Source of the DNA: Pseudomonas sp. UBA2684
GTDB taxonomy: Bacteria > Pseudomonadota > Gammaproteobacteria > Pseudomonadales > Pseudomonadaceae
DNA: 64,000 bases
Direction: 5' to 3'
Assembly: GCA_002354655.1 (NCBI GenBank)
Contig: DELY01000003.1
Span: forward strand, 286,022-350,021
Shown here: positions 47,229 through 57,609 of the stretch, in pieces
Layout of the letters: every line of letters begins with the position of its first letter
Position numbering within the stretch: the first letter of the stretch is position 1
Position numbers and translations under genes: made by a program
The notes under the pieces: model-generated
What the model saw: only the letters and a program-made list of their open reading frames with translations
Database searches by the model: none
What the model was told of the DNA's origin: nothing

Positions 47229-47372
47229 ATGAACGACATAGACGAGAAAAAGCCGCTGTGGCAACGCCTCGGCTGGCTGGTACTGATCTGGGCCGGCAGC
47301 GTGCTGGCCTTGGGCACGGTGTCCTATCTGCTGCGCCTATTTATGCAGGCGGCGGGGATGGGCACGCCGTAA
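47229..47372 (+). CDS. DUF2474 small membrane subunit of the CIO oxidase
   Basis: This 47-residue protein, beginning MNDIDEKKPLWQRLGWLV, has one membrane helix (about residues 15-38) and a hydrophilic N-terminus. It matches the DUF2474 pattern PLW.RLGWL..IW..S. Such small proteins follow cioAB in many proteobacteria and are considered functional counterparts of CydX. The separation from cioB by about 290 bp is unusual. The ATG has only a weak ribosome site (GCGCAAG). Confidence 0.82.
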   Translation: MNDIDEKKPLWQRLGWLVLIWAGSVLALGTVSYLLRLFMQAAGMGTP

Positions 47373-47384
47373 AGACGGACGTTT

Positions 47385-47462
47385 GTGTAGGGTGGATGAC
47401 GCCTTTTTCATCCACCGTGCCGACGCCATGGTGGATCGGTGAAGCGTGATCCACCCTACACT
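47385..47462. repeat. Inverted intergenic repeat (GTAGGGTGGAT type)
   Basis: TGTAGGGTGGATGACGC at the left and its inverted partner GTGATCCACCCTACA at the right enclose two further internal GTGGAT/ATCCACC copies. This is a common palindromic repeat of Pseudomonas-type genomes. It lies between the convergent DUF2474 and rlmG genes and can form a long hairpin that may act as a terminator. Confidence 0.72.
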
Positions 47463-47470
47463 CGTTATTG

Positions 47471-48595
47471 CTACTTGGTCGCCTTAAGCACCACAAACTT
47501 TGGCGTCGCCACCACCTGCTCGACACCCCGGAACAAGCGGCCCAGCTTGGCGTGGTAGCCCAGGTGGCGGTTGCCGACTATCCACAGCTCGCCGCCTTTG
47601 ACCAAGGCCGCGCGGGCTTGCTGGAACATACGCCAGGCGAGGAAGTCGCCAACCACCTGCTGCTGATGGAACGGCGGGTTGCACAGCACCAGATCCAGCG
47701 AATCCTCCGCCTGCTCGGCCAGGCCATCGCCCGCACGAATCTCCACCGGCCGCTCGCCCAGCGCCGCACGCCAGTTCTCTTGCGCCGATTGCACCGCCAT
47801 ATACGACTCATCGACCAGGGTCAGCTCGGCCTGCGGGCTGCCCAGCGCATAGGCGATACCCAGCACGCCATTGCCGCAGCCGAGATCGGCGACGCGCACG
47901 CGGCCGAGGTGTTTGGGCAGGTGCGGTAGAAACGCGCGGGTGCCGATATCCAGGTCTTCACGGCAGAACACATTGGCGTGGTTAAGCAGCTCGATGGCCG
48001 GTTTTTCCAGGCGATAACACGTCGGGTAGGGCGATAGTGGGGCCGGTTTGGCCTCTGGGGTGGCAAACAGCAGGCGGGCCTTTTTCACCGCCAGCGAGGC
48101 CTGTACCGGACCGATATATTTCTCCAGCAGATCACCGGCGGCGCGCGGCAGGTGCTTGACCATCGCCGCGGCAATCACCTGTGCGCCGGGGGCGAGTTGG
48201 CCGTGCAGGCGAATCAGCTGTTCTTCCAGCAGCGCCAGGGTCTTGGGTACGCGAATCAGCACCCGATCGAAGGGGCCCTGAGCGGCTTCGCTGGTCGGTA
48301 CAAAGTGCACGGCCGCGGCCGGCAGCTGGTTGCGCCGCAGGTTGATCTGCAAGCCCAGCTGGGCCAAATGCGAATCGCCGCTGCTACTGACTTCGGCTCG
48401 GCCTGCCAGGCTGGCAGCGAGGGCGCCGAAGCTGTCGTTGAGTACCAGCACCCGCGCGTCCGGCGTCAGACCCTGCGTGTGCACGTGGCCGAGCAGGTAC
48501 TCGTCGGCGGCGTCGAAGGCTTGCAGCGGCTCGGCCTGCTGTTCGGGTTGGCGGATCAGGTCGAGCTGGGCGAAAGGCGTAACGAATATAGGCAT
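47471..48595 (-). CDS. rlmG: 23S rRNA guanine-1835 N2-methyltransferase RlmG
   Basis: The ATG at 48593-48595 begins MPIFVTPFAQLDLIRQPEQ, giving 374 residues; longer readings lack sense. The N-terminal half is a degenerate methyltransferase-like domain. The C-terminal half has VADLGCGNGVLGIAYAL (SAM motif I) and the LVLCNPPFHQQ catalytic motif (NPPF) of N2-guanine methyltransferases, followed by GELWIVGNRHLGYHAKL. This two-domain arrangement is RlmG/RsmC-like; the start favours RlmG. Confidence 0.9.
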   Translation of the reverse strand: MPIFVTPFAQLDLIRQPEQQAEPLQAFDAADEYLLGHVHTQGLTPDARVLVLNDSFGALAASLAGRAEVSSSGDSHLAQLGLQINLRRNQLPAAAVHFVPTSEAAQGPFDRVLIRVPKTLALLEEQLIRLHGQLAPGAQVIAAAMVKHLPRAAGDLLEKYIGPVQASLAVKKARLLFATPEAKPAPLSPYPTCYRLEKPAIELLNHANVFCREDLDIGTRAFLPHLPKHLGRVRVADLGCGNGVLGIAYALGSPQAELTLVDESYMAVQSAQENWRAALGERPVEIRAGDGLAEQAEDSLDLVLCNPPFHQQQVVGDFLAWRMFQQARAALVKGGELWIVGNRHLGYHAKLGRLFRGVEQVVATPKFVVLKATK

Positions 48596-48668
48596 ATAAG
48601 CTGCTGGTGTTTGTCCGGGGCGGTTTGCGGGACACTGTGGGCGATGTGAGCGCAAAAGGGTGTGAAGT

Positions 48669-49445
48669 ATGACCGTCAGCGAAGACAAGTTCACCCGGCA
48701 GATCCTGAGCGAGGTGCGGGTCTGGTCGCCGAGCCTGTTCAGCCTGCGCTGTTCGCGCGACCCGGGGTTCCGTTTTCGCGCCGGACAGTTCGCCCGCCTG
48801 GGGGTGCAGAAAGCCGACGGCACGCTGGTCTGGCGCGCCTATTCGATGGTCTCGGCGCCGCACGATGAGTTCCTCGAGTTTTTCTCGATTGTCGTGCCCG
48901 GCGGCGAGTTCACCGGCGAACTGAGCCGGCTCAAGGCCGGCGACAGCCTGTTGGTGGACAAGCAGGCCTTCGGCTTTCTCACTCTCGATCGCTTCGCCGA
49001 TGGCCGCGATCTCTGGCTGCTGGCCAGCGGCACCGGCTTGGCGCCGTTCCTCTCGTTGTTGCAGGACTTCGAGGCCTGGCAGCGTTTCGAGCGCATCGTC
49101 CTGGTTTACAGCGCGCGCACCGCCAGCGAGTTGGCCTATCAGCCGCTGATTCACGGGCTCGCGCGCCTGGAACATCTGTCCGGCTATGCCGACAAGTTGA
49201 CCTACCTGCCGCTGGTCACCCGCGAGCAGGCGCCAGGCTGCCTGCATGGGCGCATCACCACGTTGCTGAGCACTGGCGAACTGGAGCGGGCTGCGGGTCT
49301 GGCGCTGAGCCCCGAGCATTCGCGGCTGATGCTCTGTGGCAATCCGCAGATGATCGACGACACCCGCACCCTGCTGAATCGGCGCGATTTGCAGCTCAGC
49401 CTGGCGCGCCGACCAGGTCAGGTAGCGGTGGAAAATTACTGGTAG
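48669..49445 (+). CDS. fpr: Ferredoxin/flavodoxin-NADP+ reductase
   Basis: This 258-residue enzyme has FRAGQFARLG, the FAD-binding RAYSMVSAPHDEFLEFF block, WLLASGTGLAPFLSLLQ (NADP site), LMLCGNPQMIDDTR, and the C-terminal VAVENYW typical of bacterial Fpr. It transfers electrons between NADPH and ferredoxin or flavodoxin; in Pseudomonas it is linked to oxidative-stress defence. Divergent from rlmG with a 73-bp gap. Confidence 0.92.
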   Translation: MTVSEDKFTRQILSEVRVWSPSLFSLRCSRDPGFRFRAGQFARLGVQKADGTLVWRAYSMVSAPHDEFLEFFSIVVPGGEFTGELSRLKAGDSLLVDKQAFGFLTLDRFADGRDLWLLASGTGLAPFLSLLQDFEAWQRFERIVLVYSARTASELAYQPLIHGLARLEHLSGYADKLTYLPLVTREQAPGCLHGRITTLLSTGELERAAGLALSPEHSRLMLCGNPQMIDDTRTLLNRRDLQLSLARRPGQVAVENYW

Positions 49446-49561
49446 ACGTTCGCCGGTAAAAATCTCGTAACGTTTTGTCGCTTAGTCTTTGCCGGCAAAT
49501 TCCCTAATATCGTGCCCCTCTTTGATTCCTTCCTGGATTGTATGGACAGTGACAGGTGTAA

Positions 49562-49591
49562 GCCGCCCTCGCCACAAAGCGCGAGGGCGGC
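49562..49591 (+). promoter_or_regulatory. Stable hairpin in the leader of the TerC-type gene
   Basis: GCCGCCCTCGC (49562-49572) and GCGAGGGCGGC (49581-49591) make an 11-pair GC-rich stem with an 8-base loop in the 297-bp gap before the gene. There is no T-run, so it is not a typical terminator. It could stop or regulate transcription or translation of the following gene, or end fpr by a rho-dependent route. Confidence 0.45.
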
Positions 49592-49742
49592 GCTGACTTC
49601 CGGCGACGCAGCCCTGCGTTCGCGTGTTCTGCAGCAACCCGCTGCACGATTTCCCCTTCAGCCGTTTGCTAGTGCCGCACTTTCCTGCGCGCTGGTCGTA
49701 TTCGGCTGTGCCCGTTTTTTAGCCAAGAGAGCTGCACACTAA

Positions 49743-51296
49743 ATGGAATGGATCGCTGATCCCACGGCCTGGTTAGGCCTGCTGACCCTGATCGTCCTGG
49801 AAATTGTCCTGGGCATCGACAACCTGGTGTTTATTGCCATCCTCGCCGACAAGCTGCCGCCCGAGCAGCGCGACCGTGCCCGACTGATCGGCCTGAGCCT
49901 GGCGATGATCATGCGCCTGGGCCTGCTGGCCAGCATCGCCTGGCTGGTGACCCTGACCGAGCCGCTGATCGAGGTGTTCGGCAAGAGCTTCTCCGGACGA
50001 GACCTGATCATGCTGTTCGGTGGTGTGTTCCTGTTGTTCAAGGCCACCATGGAGTTGCACGAGCGTCTTGAAGGGCATACCCATCAGGCGTCTGGCAGTA
50101 AGGTCTACGCGCGCTTCTGGCCGGTGGTGGCGCAGATCATCGTGCTCGATGCGGTGTTCTCCCTGGACGCGGTGATCACCGCGGTCGGCATGGTCGAACA
50201 CCTGCAAGTGATGATGATCGCCGTGGTGATTTCCATGGGTTTGATGATCGTCGCGAGCAAGCCGCTGACCGCCTTCGTCAACGCACGGCCGACGGTGATC
50301 ATGCTGTGTCTGGGCTTTTTGATGATGATCGGCTTCAGCCTGACCGCCGAAGGCCTGGGTTTCCATATTCCGAAAGGTTATCTGTACGCGGCGATTGGCT
50401 TCTCGATCCTCATCGAGCTGTTCAACCAGTTGGCCCGTTCGCGGCGCAAGCGCAACCTGCAAGGCGAGCGCGGCCTGCGTGAGCGCACCGCCCATGCGGT
50501 GATGCGCATGCTCGGCGGCAAGGTGCAGGCCGACGAGGTGGGCGAGGACATCGCCGATATGCTCGAAGGCGGCGCCGGCGAAGCCGTGCTGTTCGACCGT
50601 CGCGAGCGGGTGATGATCAGCGGCGTGCTGAGCTTGGCTGGGCAGTCGATCCAGAAAGTCATGACCGACCGCATGCAGGTCGACCGGATCAACCTCGATG
50701 ACTCGTTGGAGAGCATCCACCAGGCGCTGCTGGAGTCGCCGCACTCGCGCCTGCTGGTGTCGCGTGGCGATGCCGCGGATGAGCCGCTGGGCTATATCCA
50801 CAAGAAGGAGTTGTTCAAGGAGCTGCTCAAGGGCCAGCAACCGGACATCGAAAGCCTGGTGCGTGCGCCGCTCAACCTGCCGGACAGCGCCTCGGTGCTC
50901 AGCGCCCTGGAGCAGATGCGCCAGGCCTCGACCCACGTAGCTTTCGTGGTCAACGAGTTCGGTGGTTTCGAAGGCTTGCTGACCCTCACCGACATCCTTG
51001 AGGCGATTGCCGGCGAGCTACCGGATGCCAGTGAAGTGGACGGCCCGGATATCGAGGCCGTGGAGGGCGGTTATCGCGTCAGCGGTGCACTGAACCTGGC
51101 GGTGTTGCGCGAACGTCTGGATTTCAAGGCCAAGCCGACCGACGACTACCAGACCCTCGCCGGGCTGGCGATGAGCCTGCTGGATCGTTTGCCGCTGATC
51201 GGTGATCAGGTCGAGTATGCCGACTGGCAGCTGACGGTGATCGAGGTCAAGGACCGACGGGTGGCTAAGTTGTTGCTCACGCCGCAGCACGCATAA
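49743..51296 (+). CDS. TerC-family membrane protein with CBS and CorC_HlyC domains
   Basis: This 517-residue protein has a TerC N-terminal part of about seven membrane helices, with motifs [15 protein letters not shown] and [21 protein letters not shown] holding the acidic residues. It is followed by a cytosolic CBS pair ([17 protein letters not shown], then [21 protein letters not shown]) and a C-terminal CorC_HlyC domain. The family (YoaE/YegH-like) is linked to metal export, likely manganese or calcium. Specific substrate not known. A terminator follows. Confidence 0.9.
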   Translation: MEWIADPTAWLGLLTLIVLEIVLGIDNLVFIAILADKLPPEQRDRARLIGLSLAMIMRLGLLASIAWLVTLTEPLIEVFGKSFSGRDLIMLFGGVFLLFKATMELHERLEGHTHQASGSKVYARFWPVVAQIIVLDAVFSLDAVITAVGMVEHLQVMMIAVVISMGLMIVASKPLTAFVNARPTVIMLCLGFLMMIGFSLTAEGLGFHIPKGYLYAAIGFSILIELFNQLARSRRKRNLQGERGLRERTAHAVMRMLGGKVQADEVGEDIADMLEGGAGEAVLFDRRERVMISGVLSLAGQSIQKVMTDRMQVDRINLDDSLESIHQALLESPHSRLLVSRGDAADEPLGYIHKKELFKELLKGQQPDIESLVRAPLNLPDSASVLSALEQMRQASTHVAFVVNEFGGFEGLLTLTDILEAIAGELPDASEVDGPDIEAVEGGYRVSGALNLAVLRERLDFKAKPTDDYQTLAGLAMSLLDRLPLIGDQVEYADWQLTVIEVKDRRVAKLLLTPQHA

Positions 51297-51307
51297 CCAG
51301 CAGTCAT

Positions 51308-51336
51308 AAAAAATGGCGCCTTCGGGCGCCATTTTT
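51308..51336. terminator. Bidirectional rho-independent terminator
   Basis: AAAAATGGCGCC, a TTCG loop and GGCGCCATTTTT make a perfect 12-pair hairpin with a stable tetraloop, with T and A tracts on both sides. It separates the convergent TerC-type gene and mscL. Confidence 0.9.
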
Positions 51337-51353
51337 CGTTGTCCGACTGGGCG

Positions 51354-51767
51354 CTATTCCTTGTTCTGCTGGGCTTTCAGCAGGTCGCGGATTTCGCTGA
51401 GCAAGGTTTCTTCCGGGCTCGGCGTCGGCGGCAGGCTAGGAGCCACGGCTTCCTCGCGCTTGAGCCGGTTGATGGCTTTGACGCCCATGAAAATGGCGAA
51501 GGCAACGATGATGAAGTCGAGGATGGTCTGGATGAACTTGCCGTAGCTGAGGACCACCGCCGGCAGCTCGCCTTCGGCGGCCTTGAGGGTGATCGCCAAG
51601 TCGGTGAAGTCGACGCCGCCGATCAACAAGCCAATGGGCGGCATGATCACGTCACCGACGAAGGACGAGACGATTTTGCCGAATGCCGCGCCGATGATGA
51701 TCCCGACGGCCATGTCGACCACGTTGCCTTTGACCGCGAAGGCCTTGAACTCGCTGACGATGCTCAT
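51354..51767 (-). CDS. mscL: Large-conductance mechanosensitive channel MscL
   Basis: This 137-residue protein has the MscL layout: [27 protein letters not shown] (TM1), a periplasmic loop, and [25 protein letters not shown] (TM2), then a C-terminal helix ending [12 protein letters not shown]. It opens under membrane tension to relieve osmotic downshock. Normal length. ATG at 51765-51767. Confidence 0.97.
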   Translation of the reverse strand: MSIVSEFKAFAVKGNVVDMAVGIIIGAAFGKIVSSFVGDVIMPPIGLLIGGVDFTDLAITLKAAEGELPAVVLSYGKFIQTILDFIIVAFAIFMGVKAINRLKREEAVAPSLPPTPSPEETLLSEIRDLLKAQQNKE

Positions 51768-51835
51768 GTGTCGCTCCCTGAAGAATGGTGTGCGCTGAGT
51801 GTAATCCAGCGCCGCGCGCTTGCCAGCGGGGTGTT

Positions 51836-52579
51836 CTAGGGAAAGTGCAGGGTGGGCAGCGTCTCGAAACCCGGTTTGGCGAACAGGTAACCCTGGAACA
51901 GCTCCACGCCCATCGCGCTCAGGGTCTGCAACTCAGCGCTGGTTTCGATGCCTTCGGCAATCACCTGGATCTTCAGCTTGCGGCACATCTGCAGGGTTGC
52001 CTCCACCAGAATTTGCCGCACGCTGTCCTGGTCGATGCCGCGGATCAACTCCATGTCCAGCTTGATCAGGTCTGGCTGGAAGTCGGCGAGCAGATTGAGG
52101 CCGGCATAACCCGAGCCGAAGTCATCGATGGCAGTCATGAAGCCTTGCTTGCGATAGGCCTTGAGGATGCCGCTCAGGTGGTCGATATCCAGCACCTGTT
52201 CCTGTTCGGTGACCTCGAAGATGATCCGTTCAAGCGGAAAGTTGAAGCGCTGCGCCGCCTCCAGGGTGGCGCGGATGCAAGTCTCCGCGCGGTACACGGC
52301 ATTCGGCATGAAATTGATCGAGACCATGCCCGGCACTTGCAATTTGGCCGCCCATTCGAGGGCTTTAATCCGGCAGCTCTGGTCGAAGGCGTAGCGGTTT
52401 TCGGCATTTATCTGCGCCAGTACGTGGCCGGCGGATTCGCCATTGCTGCCGCGCACCAAGGCCTCATGGGCAAAAATCTGCCGGGTGTCGAGGTTGACGA
52501 TTGGCTGAAAGGCCATGCTGATGGGGAACTCCAGTCCTTTGCCGTCACGGCAGTCGGAACAACCTGGGGTGGCACGCAT
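51836..52579 (-). CDS. EAL-domain cyclic-di-GMP phosphodiesterase
   Basis: This 247-residue protein is almost only an EAL domain. The key residues are present: HEALVRG (EAL motif), SINFMP (Asn), FEVTEQE (Glu), [13 protein letters not shown] (both Asp), IKLD (Lys), AEGIE (Glu) and FQGYLFAKP (Gln). It is therefore probably active. No sensor domain or membrane segment, only a short Cys-containing N-terminus (TPGCSDCRD). Monocistronic. Confidence 0.92.
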   Translation of the reverse strand: MRATPGCSDCRDGKGLEFPISMAFQPIVNLDTRQIFAHEALVRGSNGESAGHVLAQINAENRYAFDQSCRIKALEWAAKLQVPGMVSINFMPNAVYRAETCIRATLEAAQRFNFPLERIIFEVTEQEQVLDIDHLSGILKAYRKQGFMTAIDDFGSGYAGLNLLADFQPDLIKLDMELIRGIDQDSVRQILVEATLQMCRKLKIQVIAEGIETSAELQTLSAMGVELFQGYLFAKPGFETLPTLHFP

Positions 52580-52711
52580 AATGCGTTCTCTCTATTCGTG
52601 GGGGCGGATCAAGTTAAGCAAAAAACAGCCGGCCTGGCATGTTCGAGGTCTTCTGTGGAAAGCCACAAGCTGAGCTAGTCTCATAGTAACCAAGCCTTAG
52701 AGGGTGCTGCC

Positions 52712-52960
52712 ATGCCATTGGAACATCATCCCCTGCGTCGCGACTTCCCCGAGTTCGAGACGCAATTGAGCGATTTGCTTCAGGCCGACGGTCACTTCGT
52801 TCGGCTGGCTCAGGAGTATGAAGCACTGGATAAACGTATCTATGAGGTGGAGGACGGCCGCGTGGCCATGGATGAGATGACCTTGCTCGGCTTGAAGATG
52901 CAGCGCGTCAGCCTCAAGGACGAAGTTGCCACGTTACTGAGCAACGGCGCCGGTGGCTGA
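52712..52960 (+). CDS. YdcH-family (DUF465) protein
   Basis: This 82-residue acidic helical protein has HHPLRRDFPEFETQLSDLLQAD and the DUF465 core LDKRIYEVED, with an LLGLKMQRVSLKDEV end. YdcH proteins are small coiled-coil-like proteins of unknown function. Start ATG at 52712. Monocistronic, between the EAL gene (divergent) and radA. Confidence 0.85.
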   Translation: MPLEHHPLRRDFPEFETQLSDLLQADGHFVRLAQEYEALDKRIYEVEDGRVAMDEMTLLGLKMQRVSLKDEVATLLSNGAGG

Positions 52961-53327
52961 CGGGCGCGTTGATCGCGCTCAAGCGGCGAACTGCTGATCG
53001 CTTACCGCGCACTTCCGCGAATGGCCCGCGGGGGGAGGCCGGTATGGATTTCGCGGGCTTGCTCCGCGGATTCGACACGCGGAATACGCTTTTTTTCACC
53101 TCGACAGCGCTGTCGAGTCAGTGTCTGCCAAGTGTTGGTCCGGCATAGCGCAGCCGCTTAGAACGACCCTTATTCCCCCTGGCTACGCACCTCGCTCCCG
53201 AGAAGAGAGCCGACCTGCGCTTGCGCGCTCGGCTTCAGCTGACACGAACCCGCCCCGCCGGCCATGCGCTTGCCGTTCAGACGCGGGGACGGGCTATCAT
53301 GCGCTCTTTGTCTGACGGAGCCCGTTG
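52961..53327. other. Region before radA
   Basis: 367 bp without a gene. Two inverted repeats are visible: CGCGGGCTTGCTCCGCG near 53053 and a perfect 18-bp palindrome at 53100-53117. The part nearest radA (53200-53327) must hold its promoter, though no clear box was recognised. Confidence 0.5.
53100..53117. repeat. Perfect 18-bp palindrome
   Basis: CTCGACAGCGCTGTCGAG is its own reverse complement. It lies 211 bp before the radA start and is followed by mixed sequence with no T-run. It could be a protein-binding site or the terminator-like stem of the YdcH-type mRNA. Confidence 0.5.
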
Positions 53328-54692
53328 ATGGCCAAGGCCAAACGCATGTATGGCTGCACCGAGTGCGGTGCAACATTCCCCAAATGGGCAGGCCAGTGCG
53401 GCGAATGCGGCGCCTGGAACACCCTGGTGGAAACCTTGCTGGAGGCCAATGCCTTGACGCCGAGCGGGCGCACCAGTTGGGCGGGCCAGCAAGCGCAGCT
53501 CAAGACGCTCGCCGAAGTCAGCGTCGAGGAAATGCCGCGGTTTTCCACGGCTTCCGGGGAGCTGGATCGGGTACTCGGTGGTGGCCTGGTGGATGGCTCG
53601 GTGGTGCTGATCGGCGGTGATCCGGGGATCGGCAAGTCGACCATCCTGTTGCAGACCCTGTGCAATATCGCCACGCGCTTCCCGGCGCTGTATGTCACCG
53701 GCGAGGAATCGCAGCAGCAGGTGGCCATGCGTGCGCGGCGCCTGGGGTTGCCGGAAGACAAACTCAAGGTGATGACCGAAACCAACATCGAAACCATCAT
53801 CGCCACCGCGCGGGTGGAGAAACCCAAGGTGATGGTGATCGACTCGATCCAGACCATCTTCACCGAGCAACTGCAATCGGCGCCCGGCGGCGTGGCCCAG
53901 GTGCGCGAGAGCGCGGCGCTGCTGGTGCGCTTCGCCAAACAGAGCGGCACGGCGATCTTCCTGGTCGGCCACGTGACCAAGGAAGGCGCGCTGGCCGGCC
54001 CGCGCGTGCTGGAACACATGGTCGACACCGTGCTGTATTTCGAGGGCGAGTCCGATGGCCGTCTGCGCCTGTTGCGCGCGGTGAAGAACCGTTTCGGCGC
54101 GATCAACGAACTGGGCGTGTTCGGCATGACCGACAAGGGCTTGAAGGAGGTCACCAACCCGTCGGCGATCTTCCTCACCCGCGCCCAGGAGGAAGTGCCG
54201 GGCAGTGTGGTCATGGCCACCTGGGAAGGCACCCGGCCGATGCTGGTAGAGGTGCAGGCGCTGGTCGACACCAGCCATATGGGCAACCCGCGCCGCGTCA
54301 CCTTGGGCCTGGATCAGAATCGCTTGGCCATGTTGCTGGCCGTGCTACACCGCCACGGCGGGATTCCGACCTATGACCAGGATGTGTTCCTCAACGTGGT
54401 CGGCGGGGTCAAGGTGCTGGAAACCGCGTCTGACCTGGCCTTGATGGCCGCGGTGATTTCCAGCCTGCGCAACAAGCCGTTGTCGCATGACCTGCTGGTG
54501 TTTGGCGAGGTTGGCCTGTCCGGCGAAATTCGCCCGGTGCCGAGTGGTCAGGAGCGGCTCAAGGAAGCCGCCAAACACGGCTTCAAGCGCGCCATCGTGC
54601 CCAAAGGCAATGCGCCGAAAGAGGCGCCGGCCGGTTTGCAGGTGGTTGCGGTAACACGCCTGGAGCAGGCACTGGATGCGCTATTCGAATAG
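53328..54692 (+). CDS. radA: DNA repair protein RadA
   Basis: The ATG at 53328 is preferred over the TTG in front. The 454-residue protein has a zinc finger (Cys10, Cys13, Cys24, Cys27), a RecA-like ATPase with GGDPGIGKST near residue 97 and VMVIDSIQT (Walker B), the RadA motif KNRFG, and a C-terminal Lon-like domain (GEVGLSGEIRPVP). RadA drives branch migration in recombination repair. Full length. Confidence 0.95.
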   Translation: MAKAKRMYGCTECGATFPKWAGQCGECGAWNTLVETLLEANALTPSGRTSWAGQQAQLKTLAEVSVEEMPRFSTASGELDRVLGGGLVDGSVVLIGGDPGIGKSTILLQTLCNIATRFPALYVTGEESQQQVAMRARRLGLPEDKLKVMTETNIETIIATARVEKPKVMVIDSIQTIFTEQLQSAPGGVAQVRESAALLVRFAKQSGTAIFLVGHVTKEGALAGPRVLEHMVDTVLYFEGESDGRLRLLRAVKNRFGAINELGVFGMTDKGLKEVTNPSAIFLTRAQEEVPGSVVMATWEGTRPMLVEVQALVDTSHMGNPRRVTLGLDQNRLAMLLAVLHRHGGIPTYDQDVFLNVVGGVKVLETASDLALMAAVISSLRNKPLSHDLLVFGEVGLSGEIRPVPSGQERLKEAAKHGFKRAIVPKGNAPKEAPAGLQVVAVTRLEQALDALFE

Positions 54693-54704
54693 CGGCGTTT
54701 GTCG

Positions 54705-54731
54705 GGTGGACATGGCGAAGCCTTGTCCACC
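54705..54731. terminator. Possible hairpin between radA and mapZ
   Basis: GGTGGACA (54705-54712) and TGTCCACC (54724-54731) form an 8-pair stem with an 11-base loop 13 nt after the radA stop. No T-run follows, so termination is uncertain. Confidence 0.35.
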
Positions 54732-54812
54732 GATGGAGCCCGATGGCGGACCAGCCTTTGTACGGTTCCAAGGTCATTTGGATCAGCATAGGAGCTGCGA
54801 TTCGCTCGTCGC

Positions 54813-55184
54813 CTATTCTTGTTCGCCGAGTGCCGCCAGTTCGCGTTCCAGCAGGTGTTCGTCACCCAGGTTCAACTCCACCAGACGCCGCAGGTGGCTG
54901 ATTGAGTCGAGGTCGATATGGCGGCAGACGAAGCCCAGCAGATCATCCTGGGTGCGCGTCAACACCACTTCCATGCGCACATGGGTATCAATGCCGAGTT
55001 CGATGCTGGCCTCAAAGGGTTGGTGTGGATCGCCGTTCCAGTCGGGTGGGCATTTGACCAGCAACCCCTTGAAGGACACGTCATGCAACTCGACTGCCCA
55101 GCGCCGTGTGCCCTGCATGATTTCGGTGGGCGCGTCGAAGGCGATGCGCTGGAAGCGCCGACGCTCGTTGGCTGTTTCGCTCAT
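54813..55184 (-). CDS. mapZ: PilZ-domain cyclic-di-GMP receptor, MapZ type
   Basis: This 123-residue single PilZ domain has the binding motif [10 protein letters not shown] (RxxxR) near residue 8 and [12 protein letters not shown] (D/NxSxxG) near 31. The C-terminal [20 protein letters not shown] closely matches my recollection of PA4608 (MapZ). MapZ binds cyclic-di-GMP and in P. aeruginosa inhibits the chemotaxis methyltransferase CheR1. Neighbours radA and glyA-morA agree with that locus. Confidence 0.9.
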   Translation of the reverse strand: MSETANERRRFQRIAFDAPTEIMQGTRRWAVELHDVSFKGLLVKCPPDWNGDPHQPFEASIELGIDTHVRMEVVLTRTQDDLLGFVCRHIDLDSISHLRRLVELNLGDEHLLERELAALGEQE

Positions 55185-55406
55185 GCAAAAAACTCCGGGG
55201 CAGTTTTATCCACTATAGCTAAGGCTGCCGCCTCTGGCGCGGTTTACCTGGGGCGGCGCATCGCCAGAGTAGCGGCCTTGTGCCATGCGTGGCGGGCCAT
55301 TTGGGGGACTGGATGGTTTCTTGCAGCAGCGGTTTGACAGTTCGGTCAGTGTCGCCAAAGCTGCTAGAGCGGATTTATTACCAATTATTTGCGGAGCACC
55401 AAAAAA

Positions 55407-55913
55407 ATGGATAAGCGACTGCTGAGCAAAGGGCTGATTTTTGGTTTGTTGAGTGCAGCCAGTCTGGCTGCCCAGGCTGACCAGGCCGGTGGCGGAGGCT
55501 GCGGCTGGGGCAATATGTTGTTCGAAGGTCAACGTGGTCTGGTTCCTCATCTGTTGGCGACTACCACCAACGGCACGTCGGGTAACGCCACCTTCGGCCT
55601 GACCTCCGGCACCAACGGCTGCGACTCCGGGGTCAAGCTGGGCTACGGTGGCCGCTCGTTGCTGGCGATGAACGGCATGCTCGATTCGATTGCCGAAGAC
55701 ATGGCCCAGGGCCAGGGCGAGGCGCTGGATGCCTATGCCACGCTGTTGGGCATCGAAGCCGCTGACCGTGCACATTTCGCCAAGGTCACCCATGAGAATT
55801 TCGGCAGTATCTTCAGCGCCGCAGACGTGACCAGCGAGCATGTGCTGGCCGCGACCCTGGACGTGATGAGCCGTGATGCGCAACTGGCGCGTTACGCGAA
55901 AACCCCGGCGTAA
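55407..55913 (+). CDS. DUF3015 secreted protein
   Basis: The ATG at 55407 begins MDKRLLSKGLIFGLLSAASLA, a Sec signal (cut near AQA-D). The 168-residue protein has GGGCGWGNMLFEGQRGL and ATTTNGTSGNATFGLTSGTNGC, the DUF3015 core with two Cys. The family function is unknown; periplasmic or outer-membrane location is likely. A terminator follows at 55930. Monocistronic. Confidence 0.87.
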   Translation: MDKRLLSKGLIFGLLSAASLAAQADQAGGGGCGWGNMLFEGQRGLVPHLLATTTNGTSGNATFGLTSGTNGCDSGVKLGYGGRSLLAMNGMLDSIAEDMAQGQGEALDAYATLLGIEAADRAHFAKVTHENFGSIFSAADVTSEHVLAATLDVMSRDAQLARYAKTPA

Positions 55914-55929
55914 AACCAGGCACACAGAA

Positions 55930-55955
55930 AAAAGCCCGCCAATTGGCGGGCTTTT
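55930..55955. terminator. Rho-independent terminator between the DUF3015 gene and glyA
   Basis: AAAAGCCCGCC, an AATT loop and GGCGGGCTTTT give an 11-pair stem with T and A tails, suited to stop both convergent transcripts. Confidence 0.88.
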
Positions 55956-55973
55956 GCGTTTCGCGGTGTGGGC

Positions 55974-57230
<1,257 letters not shown>

Positions 57231-57609
57231 GGCAATCCCCTGAGAAAATCAGCTGGGCGGTGGAAAGAGGGGGCGGATTCTAGCGCATCCGCCGCAAACA
57301 GGCATATGAAGGTTGGTCATATGGCAGACAAGTGGGCTTCATCGCTGGCGGCATGGTTCGCGCCCCATGCGCTTGCTGTCGGCGCGCGAACGCACTCTAC
57401 GAGCCTGGCTTGCCGCGCCCAGTTCGTAGATTGGGTTAGCGGCGGATGCCCTATTCAGCAAGCCATCGGTTTCAGCCGCCGCGTAACCCAACACGGTGTC
57501 AGTGTCAGCGGGTGCGTCGTTAATGATGGGTTACGCCGCGCAGAAAGGGCGGTTTACCGAGCATCGTCTAGGCGGCTAACCCATCCTACAGTTCTTGCCG
57601 GTTGCGCTC
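57231..57609. other. Intergenic repeat region between glyA and morA
   Basis: 379 bp with no gene. From 57425 to 57595 it contains GATTGGGTTAGC, GTAACCCAAC, GATGGGTTACGCC and GGCTAACCCATCCTACA, i.e. inverted and direct copies of the AGGATGGGTTA-type Pseudomonas repeat. A fragment of the same type is at 13731-13743. The morA end and the glyA promoter lie at its borders. Confidence 0.6.

Noticed and set aside
49446-49742. yybP-ykoY manganese riboswitch before the TerC-type gene
   Set aside because: The hairpin is there but the conserved loop sequences of that riboswitch could not be found by eye.
53041-53070. Rho-independent terminator after the YdcH-type gene
   Set aside because: The CGCGGGCTTGCTCCGCG stem is followed by no T-run and lies about 90 bp past the stop.
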